64,000 bases of DNA, taken from the NCBI GenBank assembly GCA_035235625.1, contig CP141143.1:37743178-37807177 (forward strand), read 5' to 3'. Positions within the stretch are counted from its first letter, which is position 1; every line of letters starts with the position of its first letter. Positions 1-11,377 of this stretch are shown here, in pieces. The notes under the pieces are model-generated. The model did not search any database. It had not been told where the DNA came from and was given only the letters and a program-made list of their open reading frames with translations. Made by a program: the position numbers and the translations under genes. Source of the stretch: Saururus chinensis (lineage: Eukaryota > Streptophyta > Magnoliopsida > Piperales > Saururaceae).

Positions 1-86
1 ATAATAAATTCAACTATGTAATATATTTTATTTATATTTAATAATATATTTTTTGTTTAAATTAGTTATATTAAATGAAATATATA

Positions 87-163
87 TTATTTGTGGCATA
101 TATTAAGATATGTTGCAAATAAAAAAAGTAGTTGCGTTGTATATGCATATATGCCACAAATAA
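87..163. repeat. 17-bp perfect inverted repeat (hairpin)
   Basis: Left arm 87-103 reads ttatttgtggcatatat and right arm 147-163 is its exact reverse complement, leaving a 43-base loop. The arms resemble CACTA subterminal motifs seen elsewhere in the window (tttgtggc, tttgcaac), so this may be a transposon subterminal region. Confidence 0.7.
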
Positions 164-457
164 CCATGTTATTTGCAATATAGATGTATATACATCGCAA
201 ATTATCATATATTCTATTTTCCATATCTTACTCAATATATTTTATTTTAATCAAATAATATATTATGTAATATATAAATATATGATATATAATCAAGGAA
301 AAAATTAATTAATTTCTTTAGTCTCGTATATGTGAGCCCTGAGTTAAATGCATCATCATATTGAAATTTGATAGCCCATAGAGCTGGTTCTCTCGAGGAC
401 GGGGGTGATACTAGTCTCATACAAATGAGATTGAAGAAATTAATTTAGTTTTTTTAG

Positions 458-690
458 ATCCAACGATGTCATGGGGCATGTAACTTGCTTGCCCCTTGAG
501 ATATGTGCATTGTTTGATTGAAACTCGACAGTCTATAGGGCTAAGGCTCAAATGCATTGAATGGGATAGAACAAATTATTTAATTTTTTTGACATCCAAT
601 GGCATAAAGGGGCATGCAACCTGCTTGCCGCTTGAGATATGTGCACTGTCCGATCGAAACTCAATAGTCCACAAGGTCAGGGCTCACATT
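458..690 (+). repeat. Two diverged direct repeats, ~135-bp offset
   Basis: The block with ggggcatgtaacttgcttgc near 474 recurs as ggggcatgcaacctgcttgc near 609. Both are followed by a related stretch containing ttgagatatgtgca and then gaaactc. The copies differ at many sites, so the duplication is old. No function is apparent. Confidence 0.6.
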
Positions 691-802
691 GACGTGTGTT
701 AGCCTAGTCTCACTCAAATGCATCTCAAGAAATTAATTTAATTCATTTCCATACTTATTTATTATATATTTATATATTAAATAATATATTTTGTAATGTA
801 AA

Positions 803-1539
803 TGTAATGCCCTATTTTTCCAATTACGTTTAACTCAGAAGGTTAGTAATAATTATTGATTTTTAGAAAAAAAATAGTAGATTTTGAGAGGTAAAATCCC
901 CACTATGTATATAGAGCTCAAAGAAATTAGTATAACGAATTGAACAACACATGAAGTAGAGGTCGGGGTGAAAATGATGACCTCGAGAAGTGTGCCACAT
1001 AGGCTAGACCCACTTAAAATATATAGGATAAATGTGGGGACTAGTTTTGTAGGGCTCGTCGATATAAATCCAATAGTACCAAAAACACACGATTCCCCCT
1101 TTGGGATAAAAAGTTATCGTCTTTTGAAGTTTATAATTGAAAATGAATAAAATAATATAATTTATTGAGGGAGGCTAACACAATCACCCACATCAGCCAT
1201 GAGCGTGGTGGGGCTGACTTTTGCAACGAGTGGTAGAACTGCATGCGGTGGAGTCTGGTTGCACGCCACATGGTGTGCAGATGTCTACATCCCTCCCTAT
1301 AAATAGGTTGGAGTCGAGTAAAATCAGGGGACGTTTCTTGCTTGTTTTAAAGTTGTTTTAAGTCCGATTTCATCTACTCAAGAGGTGTTCTTAGCTTATT
1401 CAAGGGTTCTCTATGCAATGGAACGACCCATTTTTCTAGTTAGCTACTCTAGAAGTAGGAAATGGGCTATAGTAAAAGGAGGTTCTATCCATCACCTTTG
1501 GGCAGAAGAAGAAAATGTCCTAGGGTAAGGTAAGATTCT
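803..1539 (+). mobile_element. Gypsy-like LTR fragment, forward
   Basis: The start tgtaatgccctatttttcc at 803 is a typical plant LTR 5' end (TG followed by a CCC-rich segment). A TATA box lies at 1298-1305 (tataaata). The part at about 930-1100 is clearly related to the reverse-strand LTR at 57724-58090: both encode MTSRS, then RL(D/N)PL, then GLV(D/N) in a parallel frame, so they are two copies of one LTR family. No 3' end with a matching target duplication was found before the CACTA terminus at 1540. Old LTR fossil, incomplete. Confidence 0.6.
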
Positions 1540-2199
1540 CACTACATGAAAAAAGACTATTGTGATGCTTTTAAGCATCGTTAATAGTCATAAAAGCGTC
1601 ACTAATAATTATTAGCAATGCTTAAAAAGCATCAGTAAATGCGTTGAAAAAAGTACAGTAGCTATTGCTCATTAGTGATGCATATGGAACAACGTCGCTA
1701 ATGACATACTATAAGTGACACTTTTTTGTGTCGCTAATATAAATTTTTTATGTGACACTTTATATAGTGTCACTAATAGTAAAGTATTAGTGACTCTTAT
1801 TTAAAAACATCTCTAATAGTAGTATTAATAGCGATATTTTAAAATCCATCACTAATATAATAAAATATTAAAAAATAAAAAATTACTAGCGGTGCTTTTA
1901 AAAGCGTCGCTAATAAGGATATATATTTTAAAATAATAATAAAAATAGTTATTAGTGGCATTTTTTAAAGTGTCGATATAATGAAAATAATTTAAAAAAA
2001 TAATAAAAATGGTTATTAGTGGCGCATATAAAAGCATTTTTAATAAGAATTTTTTTAAAAAAAATAAAAAAACCAACTATTGGCAACATTTTAGAAAGCA
2101 TCACTAAAAAGAAAAATTAATAAATTAATAAAAAAGATTATTAGCGATGCTTAGAAAAGCGTCGCTAATTTAACTTAAAATTAAAAAAAAACAAAATCC

Positions 2200-2720
2200 A
2201 ACCGGAGGAGGCATTTCGGGGATGGGCATTGAAGTGCGGTAGGGGAAGGGGCTCCAGACTTTGGCCAGTGCCATCCACCTTCGTTTAGAAGGGGAAGGGA
2301 AGGGGAAGGGAAGGGGGAGAGAGTGGCGTCGCTGCTCTTCTCCTCCTTCTTCGGGGACGAGAGGGAGGGGAGACTGCATGAAAGAGGGGGAGGGAATAGG
2401 GGGGATGGGAAGGGGTAGGCAGAGTGGCCGGAGCCCCCTCCCCCCCAGAACTAAGGAAGCGTGTGGAGCCCTCTTTGGCCTCTTCCTCAATGGGGAGGGA
2501 GTAGGGGGGAGGGGGGGTGGACGGGAGAAGAAGAGGGGGGAAGAAGGGGGCAGGTGGGGTGGGAGCTCATGTGGGGCAGGTGAGTTTGCACAGGTGGCGG
2601 GGGGTGGCAAGGGGGTGAATGGGAGGCGGGGGCAGCAGGTGGAAGGCCGTCGGGGGCAAAGCTGGCCAGTTGGGAGTGGACTGGTTGGAGGAGAGAAGAG
2701 AACCGCACGGGCAAATATAC
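2200..2720. other. G/purine-rich block inside the CACTA element
   Basis: About 500 bases with strong strand asymmetry: the + strand is dominated by G and GA runs (ggggaggg, gggggg). Open frames exist on both strands (2261-2803 +, 2170-2610 -), but their products are only low-complexity Gly/Arg or Pro/Ser/Leu, as expected from base composition. I do not call a gene. It may be a captured 5' region or the internal filler typical of non-autonomous CACTA elements. Confidence 0.5.
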
Positions 2721-2965
2721 ATGGCGCGCATGCAAATTTTTATGCGCATGCCTTTTATTGCAAACAATGCTTAGGAAGCGTCGCAAATAAGAAGTGTTTG
2801 TGATGCTTCCACTAAGCATAACAAAAATAACTATTTTTGTGATGATTTCTTCAAAACATCACAAAATATTTATATTTGCGACGCTCATAGATACGTGTCA
2901 TAAAAAGTGCAGTATTTGCAACGCTTATCCATTAGCATCGCAAATACTATTATTTTAAAAAAATA

Positions 2966-3030
2966 GCTCTCTCTTCTCTCCTTCTCTCTCACCTCCTTCC
3001 TCACTGTCTGTCCTCTCTCTCTCCCTCCCA

Positions 3031-3068
<38 letters not shown>

Positions 3069-3076
3069 CCTCTCCT
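2966..3076. repeat. (CT)n / pyrimidine tract
   Basis: Roughly 110 bases of nearly pure pyrimidine ending in an uninterrupted CT run (about 3034-3062). It directly abuts the LTR boundary at 3079. Confidence 0.9.
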
Positions 3077-3078
3077 CC

Positions 3079-4390
3079 TGTCACGACCCGAATTTTTGAA
3101 AGCCTTTTTAAAGAGCATGAATTGTAAGTCACAAGTTTTTTTTTCTTTCTTAAATACAAAACAAACCATTCGATTAAATATCCAAGTAATGATAACTAGA
3201 GTTCACAAAAATGAATATCAAATCATATGATATTATTACATATCTCTAAAATTTAATAAGAGTAGCTCATCCATTTAAGTACAAGTCTGTCTTCAGTCTG
3301 AAAATAAATAACTAAGTTGACACTCACGCCAAAGATATACTTACGTATCATAATTGCATAAACGAAGAACTACATCAAATGCTCGTCAATCTTGGTCTCC
3401 CTTATCGACGCTTAGAGAACTTGCAACCAACAAAGCCAAACAACAACAAAACCTCTCTAACCTCAGGAGAAGAGTTTCAAAATAAACAAAAAGTTTTATT
3501 AATATTTTTTGGATCAAGCCATCACCCGATGTCAGTTGCCTATGTACTTATCAGACAACATCTCCAAGGTTTTCTTTCTGCCTAGACACTATAGTATCTC
3601 AAAAAGCATAACATCCAACATGCAATGCTTAAATATTTTTAATCAACCTACATTTGTGCAAGTTACTTAATTGTTTCACTTGCACGAATTGATCAAGCAA
3701 TATGAAACAATATCCTTAAATATCCATCTCACAACCCGTGTTCAATAATTAATACCCCTATCCAATCTCTTGAACAGATAGATACATCATATGCCAACTA
3801 AAATAACATATGACACTAACCACCGTTCATCGTTTTAACCCAACTCTAGGTTTAACATAATATAAATACTTGTTCACTCAGAGATAACTCGACTCTCAAA
3901 GAAATCCCTAGATATAGAACTCCAACATTGGAGTAGACTGCTTAACAGCAGCTTGACCCAAATCCCTAGGGCTCTTAATAGCCTACCACAAATCTAGAGA
4001 AGAGGATCCCAATTATGCTCATGGACACAGATTGGCAAGAAACACAAGCCTTGTATGATGCTCATGCAACTTCGCTTTTTCGTACACACATATTGTCTTA
4101 CAAAAACCTGTGAGAAACCCGCGGTAGAGACCTTGTTGGCCAATACCCAAACAGTCGTGGTAGTGAAGAAAGCGTATTGTAATCTCCACTCCTCCCAACT
4201 CTAGGAGCAATGTCTGCAATGATATAAATAATATATAACTCATACAAGCCTAAGGTCCTTATGACCATTGACTTCACCCAACCATTTGGGTCCTCTTCAC
4301 ATTGTGAATTGGCCCACTAAATAGATCATCCAACTAAGACTCAGAGAACATACCAAAACCCTAATAGTCTCCATGAGACTAGGGTAAACT
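3079..4390 (-). mobile_element. Reverse-oriented LTR fragment, first part
   Basis: It starts tgtcacgacccgaattttt. The reverse complement of the end of the solo LTR at 50306-52411 reads tgtcatgacccggattttt and stays similar for about 100 bases, so this is the same LTR family in opposite orientation. It is interrupted at 4386-4390 by the insertion of another solo LTR; the sequence picks up again at 7920. No internal coding domain is visible. Old, incomplete fossil. Confidence 0.6.
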
Positions 4391-7300
4391 TGTAAGGACC
4401 CTCATCTTTAAACCGGTTTTGGTTTTCTTTAATTATGGGTTATCGTGAGATTTACGCGTTTTCTGATCTTATTCGGTGATTTCGTAAATAAATAGTGTTT
4501 GTGATAGTTTTAATCAAAATTAACTTCAATATTAGTGGTTTTAAGTGATTTTAAACCAAATGTGAATTTTTGAGATTTTTCAAAATTTTCACTATTTTCC
4601 CAAAAATTAGGGTTTTGGCGGGACCCCTGTGGGCCCCACCGTTGAAAATTTTATTTTTGTGTCAAATGAACCTAGACATATATTTAAGGTCCCACAAAAA
4701 TTTTCAGAATTTTATTAGGCTTAAATTGTGCTTAAATTTACAAAATACTCACTTTTAGCCTACTTTTCATATTTACACCCCAAAACTTACCTATGCCTAC
4801 CACAACCCTTACTATAAAAGGGCAAACCAGAGCCATTCCCATTTTTGGGAATAGGCTAAGGAAGGAGGCTGGCCTAATCCCCACTTAGGCCCGAATTAGA
4901 AGCCGATTAAGGTAAGCTTGCTCTAATTAAGTACTAATCTATGGCTTTTCTCTTAATTTCTTCCAAATCCACCATTTTCCCCTTGATTCAATTCGTTTTT
5001 GACCATCAAAAGCTACTGATTTGTGTTTTACTATAAACCCTAGCATTCAAAATTCGATTTTTACTACCAACAAGCCCTATATCTAAGGTTTAATTAGGGA
5101 TTTCTTGAGTAAATCGATTTCCATTAGAGTTTAATTCAAACTCATTGTGTTTTCAAGGATTTCAAGAAGGGTGACTCTTCAATCCGAGCTTAATCAAGTG
5201 CTGAGGTAATGGGTCTTCAAAATCTCTGTTTATCCATGGTAAAACTCTTCATTTTTGGCTTATTTCGAAATGGTTTGCTTGATTTAGTGTGTTAATGGTA
5301 AGATTAGAAAATAGAATTATTTAATCCCGATTTCTTAGGGTTTTGCATTATTATGGTTTGGTTTGATATTCTGGAAGTCAAGGAGGACTTTTGATGATGT
5401 TTAGGGTGTTAGATGTGGATTTGAAGTGTATTCTATGGTGTTTCGGTTTGGATTTGCGAAAGGAAGAAGATGACTGTTTTGCCGTGTTGGCGATCGATCG
5501 GCCTTGCAGGGCGATCGATCGGCTGAACTGAAAATTTTAAATTTTTGCGTGTAACCGATCGAACGGCCTGAAGGGAGATCGATCGGCTACACAGAAAACT
5601 GTATGTTGTGTGTATGATGCCTATTTTGATGATTCCACTTTAACATGCCAATTTTATATGAATGTGGAGTGTTTTAAACTATGTTAGGCTACTGGAAATG
5701 CATGCTATTGAGTTTATAGAGTTGAGACATATGCTTAGAGATGGTGGGATGACTTATGTTTTGTGGCATGATGTTGGAATCGTTATCTTGAAATTATGAA
5801 CGGTTGGTTCGCTTTGGATAAGCATATATTTTCAGTAGGACTACAATCATTGTTGGACTGATTTGTCATGATAAATTGTGATTAATGGTGTGTGAATGTT
5901 GGTGATTGTCATGACTCAATGATGAAATGAGTGATGTTATAGATGTTTAGCCTTTGTGGTTGAGTTTTGCATTTAACTATGATTTCAACGATTCTTCTAC
6001 TATGATTTCCGCTGGAATTCATGTTTAGGTAGAAATTCACATGTGTAGTGTGGTAGTGAGTTGATTTTCAAGCATGTTAATATGCATTATGTGAAAGGCT
6101 TCTACTAGTTACACACACACATGTGGGGGTTAAATGATGATGTTGAAGCTTAATATCGTGATTATGAATGATGCATTAGGGGCTGGTAAGAGCACTAATC
6201 ATGATTAGGATTCATGTATGCTTTGCCCACGCATGTACCATGCTGGACGCATCATGAAAATGGATTTCCAATTGAGGCTTCATCGTGATTAATCGAATTT
6301 GACCGATTGGATGCAATGCGATGAAATTGTGTGCCGGGTTTATCGGTCGTAGATTAATCGCAAGTTGATTGGTCCGAAAGGACATATTTTGATTTGAAGT
6401 TCCTGTGTGGAACGATTTGGAGTTCCTGTGTGGAACGAGTGCACTCCCCGGGTTGAGTCTTGTTTAATGGAATGATGTGGGGACGAGTTGTGTACTTGTC
6501 TTGCGGATATGTGAGAATGTTGTTATGTGTGTCATCTGGACCCTGAGAATCCAGTGTGGTATGCCGTGTGCACCCCACTACCACGTGTTCTAGGGTTCTC
6601 TGTGTGAGAACTCGGGCTCTTCCCTCCGCAGGAGATGTCCCTGGGCGAACACCCCTGCTCTAGATTCTCTGTGTGAGAATGGGACATCCTTGGCCAGGAT
6701 TGTCCAGGGCGAGCAGTATTAGGGATTGACAACCCCGATCTTTCTTGAATTCTTGTGTAGAATTTTGTACCATGACACGCCTTCATGGCCTTGTCTATGC
6801 TCCCGTCTGTGTGACGTTAATGTGTGATTACTCCTTGATGGAGGTTAATTGTGATGACATTATGCATGTGGGAATATGTATGTTAGAGATACATCCATGC
6901 ATGTTGATTTTGATGTTATGCATGTGGAATATGTATGTTAGAGATACATCCATGCATGTTGATTTTGATGTTATGCATGTGGAATATGTATGTTAGAGAT
7001 ACATCCATGCAGGTTGTGATGATGTTATGCATGTGGAATATGTATATTAGAGATACATCCATGCAGGTTGTGATGATATTATGCATGTGGAATATGTATG
7101 TTAGAGATACATTCATGCAGGTTGTGATGCTATTATGCATGTGGGAATATGTATGTTAGAGATACATCCATGCAGGTTGTGATGATGTTATGCATGTGGG
7201 AATATGTATGTTAGAGATAAATCCATGCGGGATTGGTATGATGTGAATGCATGTGGGAATATGTATGCTAGAGATACATCCATGCAGGTTGAATTATGCA

Positions 7301-7919
7301 TTATGATGCAGTGTTAGGTGATATGAATGTGTGATCAGAAAGTGATGCACCATGTAAATCTTTGATCTAAACGATCTCATTTCTAAGCTATCGTATTTTC
7401 TACGTTGACAGTGATATTAAAACCATTGCTGAGTGTTAAAACTCACCCCTCTTTTGTGTTTTAATTTGGGGCTGCGTGGTGTGACACGCAGACGGACAGG
7501 ATTGCCTCTTTGAGGAAAGGTCAGAGGTAGCTTGGGTGTGATGATGGAGATCGTTGAGTGACTTATCATCGTTTCTTTCATGCTTTATGTTTGAACCTTT
7601 GTGTAGGGTTCTTGTTTTAGATTTGTCATATACTACAGTTGTGATGATTATGACTTATTTTGAGCCGGTGTGGGCTTTACTTAACTAAGTTTGTGGGTTT
7701 GAGATTGTTGTTTACTTGGTGATAAGCAACACCTTTTTCTTCCCTTTTATTTACTCTTGCTCAAAGGATTGTGCGCACTCCGTGTTGCTGTTAATCGCCC
7801 GTGGTTAGGGTTAAGTCTTCCACTAGATCGATTTTTTAATTTTCACTTCATCGCCCCCGCGCGCTTGACCGGCCCCTGGACCGGGTTCAGCTCGGGTCGG
7901 GCATCGCCGGGGCGTGACA
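4391..7919 (+). mobile_element. 3.5 kb solo LTR with AAACT target duplication
   Basis: It begins tgtaaggaccctc and ends ggggcgtgaca (TG...CA). It is flanked by a perfect 5-bp direct repeat, aaact, at 4386-4390 and 7920-7924, which fixes both borders. A TATA-like box (ctataaaag) lies at 4812-4820. The interior has no long reading frame and no gag, pol or PBS, so it is best read as a solo LTR left by recombination. Its length and 3' style (tgctgagtgttaaaactcaccc near 7428) suggest a Ty3/Gypsy family of the Tekay/Del or Tat kind; that assignment is from memory. It carries GATCGATC palindromes (5491-5585) and a ~54-bp tandem array (6862-7304). The intact duplication suggests it is younger than the LTR it split. 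Confidence 0.8.
6862..7304 (+). repeat. Minisatellite, ~54-57 bp unit, eight copies
   Basis: Units start with atgcatgtgg at 6862, 6918, 6973, 7027, 7081, 7135, 7190 and 7247 (the last with a preceding change). Each continues with aatatgtatgttagagatac and atccatgca. Spacing is 54-57 bases. It lies wholly within the solo LTR. Short peptides read through it are an artefact of the repeat. Confidence 0.9.
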
Positions 7920-8630
7920 AAACTCCCATAACTACCCTTGCTTCATTAACTAAGGTAAACTTCTTCATCAAGGCCCTGTTCACTTCATGAACTGGTCCCC
8001 AACCCCATTGAGGGTATTTTAGTCTTTATCTTGATTTCTCCCCCCAATCTAACAGCAACCAATATCTCTTGATTAGTCTTCATTAATCTCAAGTTACCAT
8101 TATAAATTAAAGCATCAATAATAAAAGCATGTGTCAAAGTAAACAACATAAATAGCATCAAGTCATACATGTTCATAATAATAAACAGAGGTTCATTGCT
8201 CTCATTTAAGGGCTAGGTCTCAGCAAATTGAAGCCCGAGAATGTAAACAGCTCTAACGCATCACGTGAGTTACGTATATAATATCCTAGTGGATCTATGC
8301 ACAGGGTTGTTGACACATGTAATACACTACCTTAAACCCCGAGAATTAGGGTTCTTCCCCTTGTATCCTACGACATTGTAATTTGTAAAGGTATTCTTGT
8401 CACCCACTAGTCACACTCCTTCCATTTGCATCCCTTTAATATCATTATAGGGTACCTTAACTCTTGGTTAACTAGGTTATCCATTTCGACCGAAAAATAA
8501 TATATTGCCCAAGCTAGAACTTAGTCAGGTCACTAGCTATACTCCTCTAGTCATTAGGAATTTTTTTCAAATCTTTCTAACATTTAAACCACCTTGAATC
8601 AGAGCTTGAAACATTAATATTTATTTAGTT
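7920..8630 (-). mobile_element. Continuation of the LTR fragment begun at 3079
   Basis: After the AAACT duplication the sequence resumes as AT-rich, non-coding DNA that I take to be the other half of the fragment at 3079-4390. I could not find its expected outer terminus, so the right border is a guess placed before the CACTA subterminal repeats start near 8640. Confidence 0.4.
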
Positions 8631-8867
8631 TAAAAAATTTTTTTTTGCAACATTTAAATACAAATGTTGCAAATACTCCCTCTATTTGCTATGTTTGTAT
8701 ATAATCATTGCAAATAGTTTGCCCATCTGCCACGTTTATTGATAACCATTGCAAATATGTAATTTTAATAGTGACATTTCTATAAGCATCGAGAAATGAT
8801 CTTTTTAGTGACGCCTTTTAGTGCGTCACTAAGAAAAGCATCGCAATAAGTCTTTTTTGTTATACTG

Positions 8868-9020
8868 AATATTAATAACTCCATTTGGCTCAAGTTAAGT
8901 AATTGGGTACTTGTAAATTTTTTCTCAGAATCCATTTCTATACTCTTAGCTTTGAGTTCCAACATTTACTAAAAATCACTTTTTTTCCAATGGAGCTATT
9001 AACATAGGATGGACATAGTG
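8868..9020. mobile_element. Stowaway-like MITE remnant
   Basis: Inner ends form an inverted pair: attaataactccatttgg near 8870 and ccaatggagctattaa near 8988. The same core (tagctcc / ggagcta around tattaata) is shared with the MITEs at 33371-33571 and 37563-37722. Outer TIRs and the TA duplication are eroded, so borders are approximate. Confidence 0.5.
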
Positions 9021-9719
9021 CTTCCTATCTCTGAGAAGTCCTATACTCAAAAGCCTTTGATTTTCTTCACTGCTGTCCTCGGATTCTTAGAGGATGCCAT
9101 TCAACTTTTAAATAGTGTAGGGTGTGCTTGGAAAGATAAGATTAGCATCAAGTTCCCATTTTTTCATTGAACTTTATGTAGACCATTGATTTCTAATTGA
9201 ACATGTCTAGGAGCTTTTAATTTAGTTGTCTCTTACTACCATGCAACTTTGATGTACTTTGTATGTCCCAAACATGATTTCGTATTTCTATAGTTAAGAT
9301 TTTTATCTACAAGCATGTTCAATCCATGATTTTTTGTATATGCAAGTTATTCATTCTATGTTCATGGCTTTAGGCATACTTGAAGTGCATATAAATAATT
9401 GTACTTTTATGTTTGTGCATGTTATTGTAGGATTATCTAATATTTATACTTTGTTTATGCAAAATAATTTTGACAGCTATACAAAATTTATAAACTTTTA
9501 TCATCACATGATTGTTTGAATTGGAATAATCTTTTGAAAACCAAGTTTTCAACGGGAAGCATGAGTTTAATTTTTCAAATGTTATCAACTGGATTTTAAA
9601 AAGTGTTGCAAAATTATTAATAACATACTTTAAAAACTCTATTTTGACTCAAAAAACTCTCCAATTTTACTCTACTCTATTATTTTCAAAACAATAGTAA
9701 AGCCTTGAGTGCCCTTTCA
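9021..9719. other. No recognisable feature
   Basis: AT-rich sequence with no conserved coding motif, terminal repeat or RNA signature that I can identify. Short frames such as 9334-9519 look random. Confidence 0.5.
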
Positions 9720-10340
9720 GTGTTGTAGAAAAAGTCAACATAGATTAATATCTAATTGTACTTATGAGAAAGTTTCTTCGGATAGATTGGTTAGATACAA
9801 TTAAGTGTGGAAATTTCTAGACTTCAAATGCTAACACTAGAGTTTGAGAACATAATGATGGGTGAGGATTAAACCATAGCTAAACACTATGACAATATCT
9901 TAGATATAGTTAACACTTGTGATCAATTAGGGGAGGCAATTCCTAATCATCTTATTGTTAGAAAAATACTTACATTCTAGTCGTCTAAATTCAAAATTAA
10001 GGTTGTTGTAATTAATGAATCTAAGAAAATTGATATCTTAGGTGTTGAAGAGTTGATAGGGAACATGAGAACTTTTGAGATGTAAGAAGAATCCTATAAT
10101 AAAAAAAGAGAAGTGTTTGAGAAGGACAATGCTAAGCAAATAGCTTTGAAAGTTTCAAAGAAAATGTATAAGAAAAACAAGGCTCTCAAGACCCCAATTG
10201 AAGAATAATACGAGGATGAGAGTGAAAAAGAACAACTAGTCATATTGTCTAAGAAATTTAGGAAATTCCTAAAAACTCAAAACTTTAAGGGTGAGAGAAA
10301 AGTGCAAACTTTTGGGAGAGGAAAATAGTTTGAGAAGACA
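9720..10340 (+). mobile_element. Copia gag fossil
   Basis: Recognisable as gag of a Ty1/Copia retrotransposon (UBN2-type region): conserved pieces include CDQLGEAIPNHLIVRKIL and, downstream, a Lys/Glu-rich stretch containing EEQ/SKKFRKFLK. It is a broken fragment with several disruptions. No adjacent 5' LTR or PBS in matching orientation was found, and it runs straight into an LTR fragment of opposite orientation. Related gag pieces lie at 18400-19140 (+) and 56570-57060 (-). Confidence 0.7.
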
Positions 10341-10344
10341 GATG

Positions 10345-10515
10345 TGTGTGTGAGTGTTTTTACCTAACGAAATACTAATTGTTGTCTTCCTTCAGCTCAA
10401 TCTTTAGAATATGATCTTAAGACTTACATGACTTAAAATTACACACATACATAACATTGTTTTCATCATAGAAATAAGCCAATACCTGACATACAAACAC
10501 ATATATGCTTACTTT
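10345..10515 (-). mobile_element. Fragment of Copia LTR (family 2), reverse
   Basis: It resembles the last part of the reverse LTR at 25954-27128: a gtttttac run, then a cttcctt segment, a catgac segment and ataa(c/g)cca, ending near atgcttac. Only the outermost ~170 bases of the LTR are represented. Strongly diverged. Confidence 0.45.
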
Positions 10516-11377
10516 ATCAAGGTCATTAATCCCTTCCACAAAGTGAGGATGATGCTATTGATCTTTAGATGATCATTTAGACATGTCAATGATTATTTTT
10601 GGTTCAATTAGAAGTGGTGGGGTCAATGATTGCTTTTAACCTATCTATAATGCTCTAGGTTGACAAGCACCATAAGCATAAGGGCAAAACCTTACCGAAG
10701 GGGTCAAAATAACATAATAAAATTTTCTTTTGGCACCAATAGGATCATCATTTGTGTGCAAGAGTTGTATCGATCCTTTGGCACCACAATGTTTCTCCAA
10801 GCACTCTCTTTCGGTAAAATCTGGGGAAAGACAAAATAACAATGTAACATCTCCTTTTCTTAGGAGGAGAGTTTCCAAAATAATAAAAAGATTAATTATT
10901 ATACAATTCGGTCCAACATCGTAGGGTATTTAATGTTTACATAACATCTCCAATCTTATAAGAGTTTAATAACTAACTAGATGGTGGTACTGAATCGGTA
11001 GATTGCCCCTAGTCCGATTATCTTAGAAAGATAAAGACTATGAGTTTTAGCCTCAATTCATAGGAATTTTGACTAGACAATGGAAACATATTATCTAAGT
11101 ATAAACTATCAATCTATCAACTATCCAATCTGACTCGCCATGGGATTTTTGAAATGTATATAAAATTTACTAGAACACGTCAGAGTTTGCCTGGTCCTGC
11201 ATTGTGGAGGATTCGTCATAAGCATTGTATAAATTTTTAGTTCCTAAGAATATACCCTCTGTGTACAAACACATAAGGAGAAAAATAACAAGGTTTCTTA
11301 CTTAAATTTGTGGTGCAGTTGAAAATCTTTAAAAATCTCTCGAAAACTCCCAAGTAGGCCCTTCTACTCGCATACTA
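10516..11377. other. Unassigned repeat-like DNA
   Basis: No gene seen. The string tgtaacatctccttttctta at 10842 looks like the start of another LTR, but I could not find its partner or a target duplication. The complementary frames at 10645-10924 are not conserved by any motif I know. Confidence 0.35.

Larger units (their letters stand above)
1..802. other. AT-rich repetitive flank without a gene
   Basis: Very AT-rich DNA with no credible coding frame. It holds the inverted repeat at 87-163, a 14-bp palindrome (gatgtatatacatc) at 183-196 flanked by atttgc/gcaaat, and a degenerate direct repeat at 458-690. Strings like aatatattatgtaata recur on both sides (about 255-275 and 780-800). Such terminal palindromes are common next to plant DNA-transposon ends, but I cannot assign a family. 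Confidence 0.5.
1540..8867 (+). mobile_element. CACTA (En/Spm) element with nested retroelement
   Basis: The left end reads cactacatgaaaaaagac, a CACTA terminal inverted repeat. It is followed (1558-2170) by many short subterminal repeats of the form gcgtcgctaataa / ttagcgatgctt in both orientations. Matching subterminal motifs (gcatcgcaaata, gcgtcgcaaat) occur at 2740-2960 and again at 8640-8850. The reverse complement of the right end (cagtataacaaaaaagact) aligns to the left TIR after a few substitutions. A clean 3-bp target duplication is not visible. No transposase is present, so the element is non-autonomous. It is swollen by the LTR material at 3079-8630. The alternative is two unrelated CACTA remnants flanking the LTR material. 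Confidence 0.55.

Noticed and set aside
2261-2803. 180-codon + frame and the overlapping 146-codon minus frame
   Set aside because: Low-complexity Gly/Arg and Pro/Ser/Leu products explained by purine-rich composition; no conserved motif.
6916-7159. Repetitive Met/His/Cys-rich peptides on both strands
   Set aside because: Direct translation of the 54-bp minisatellite.
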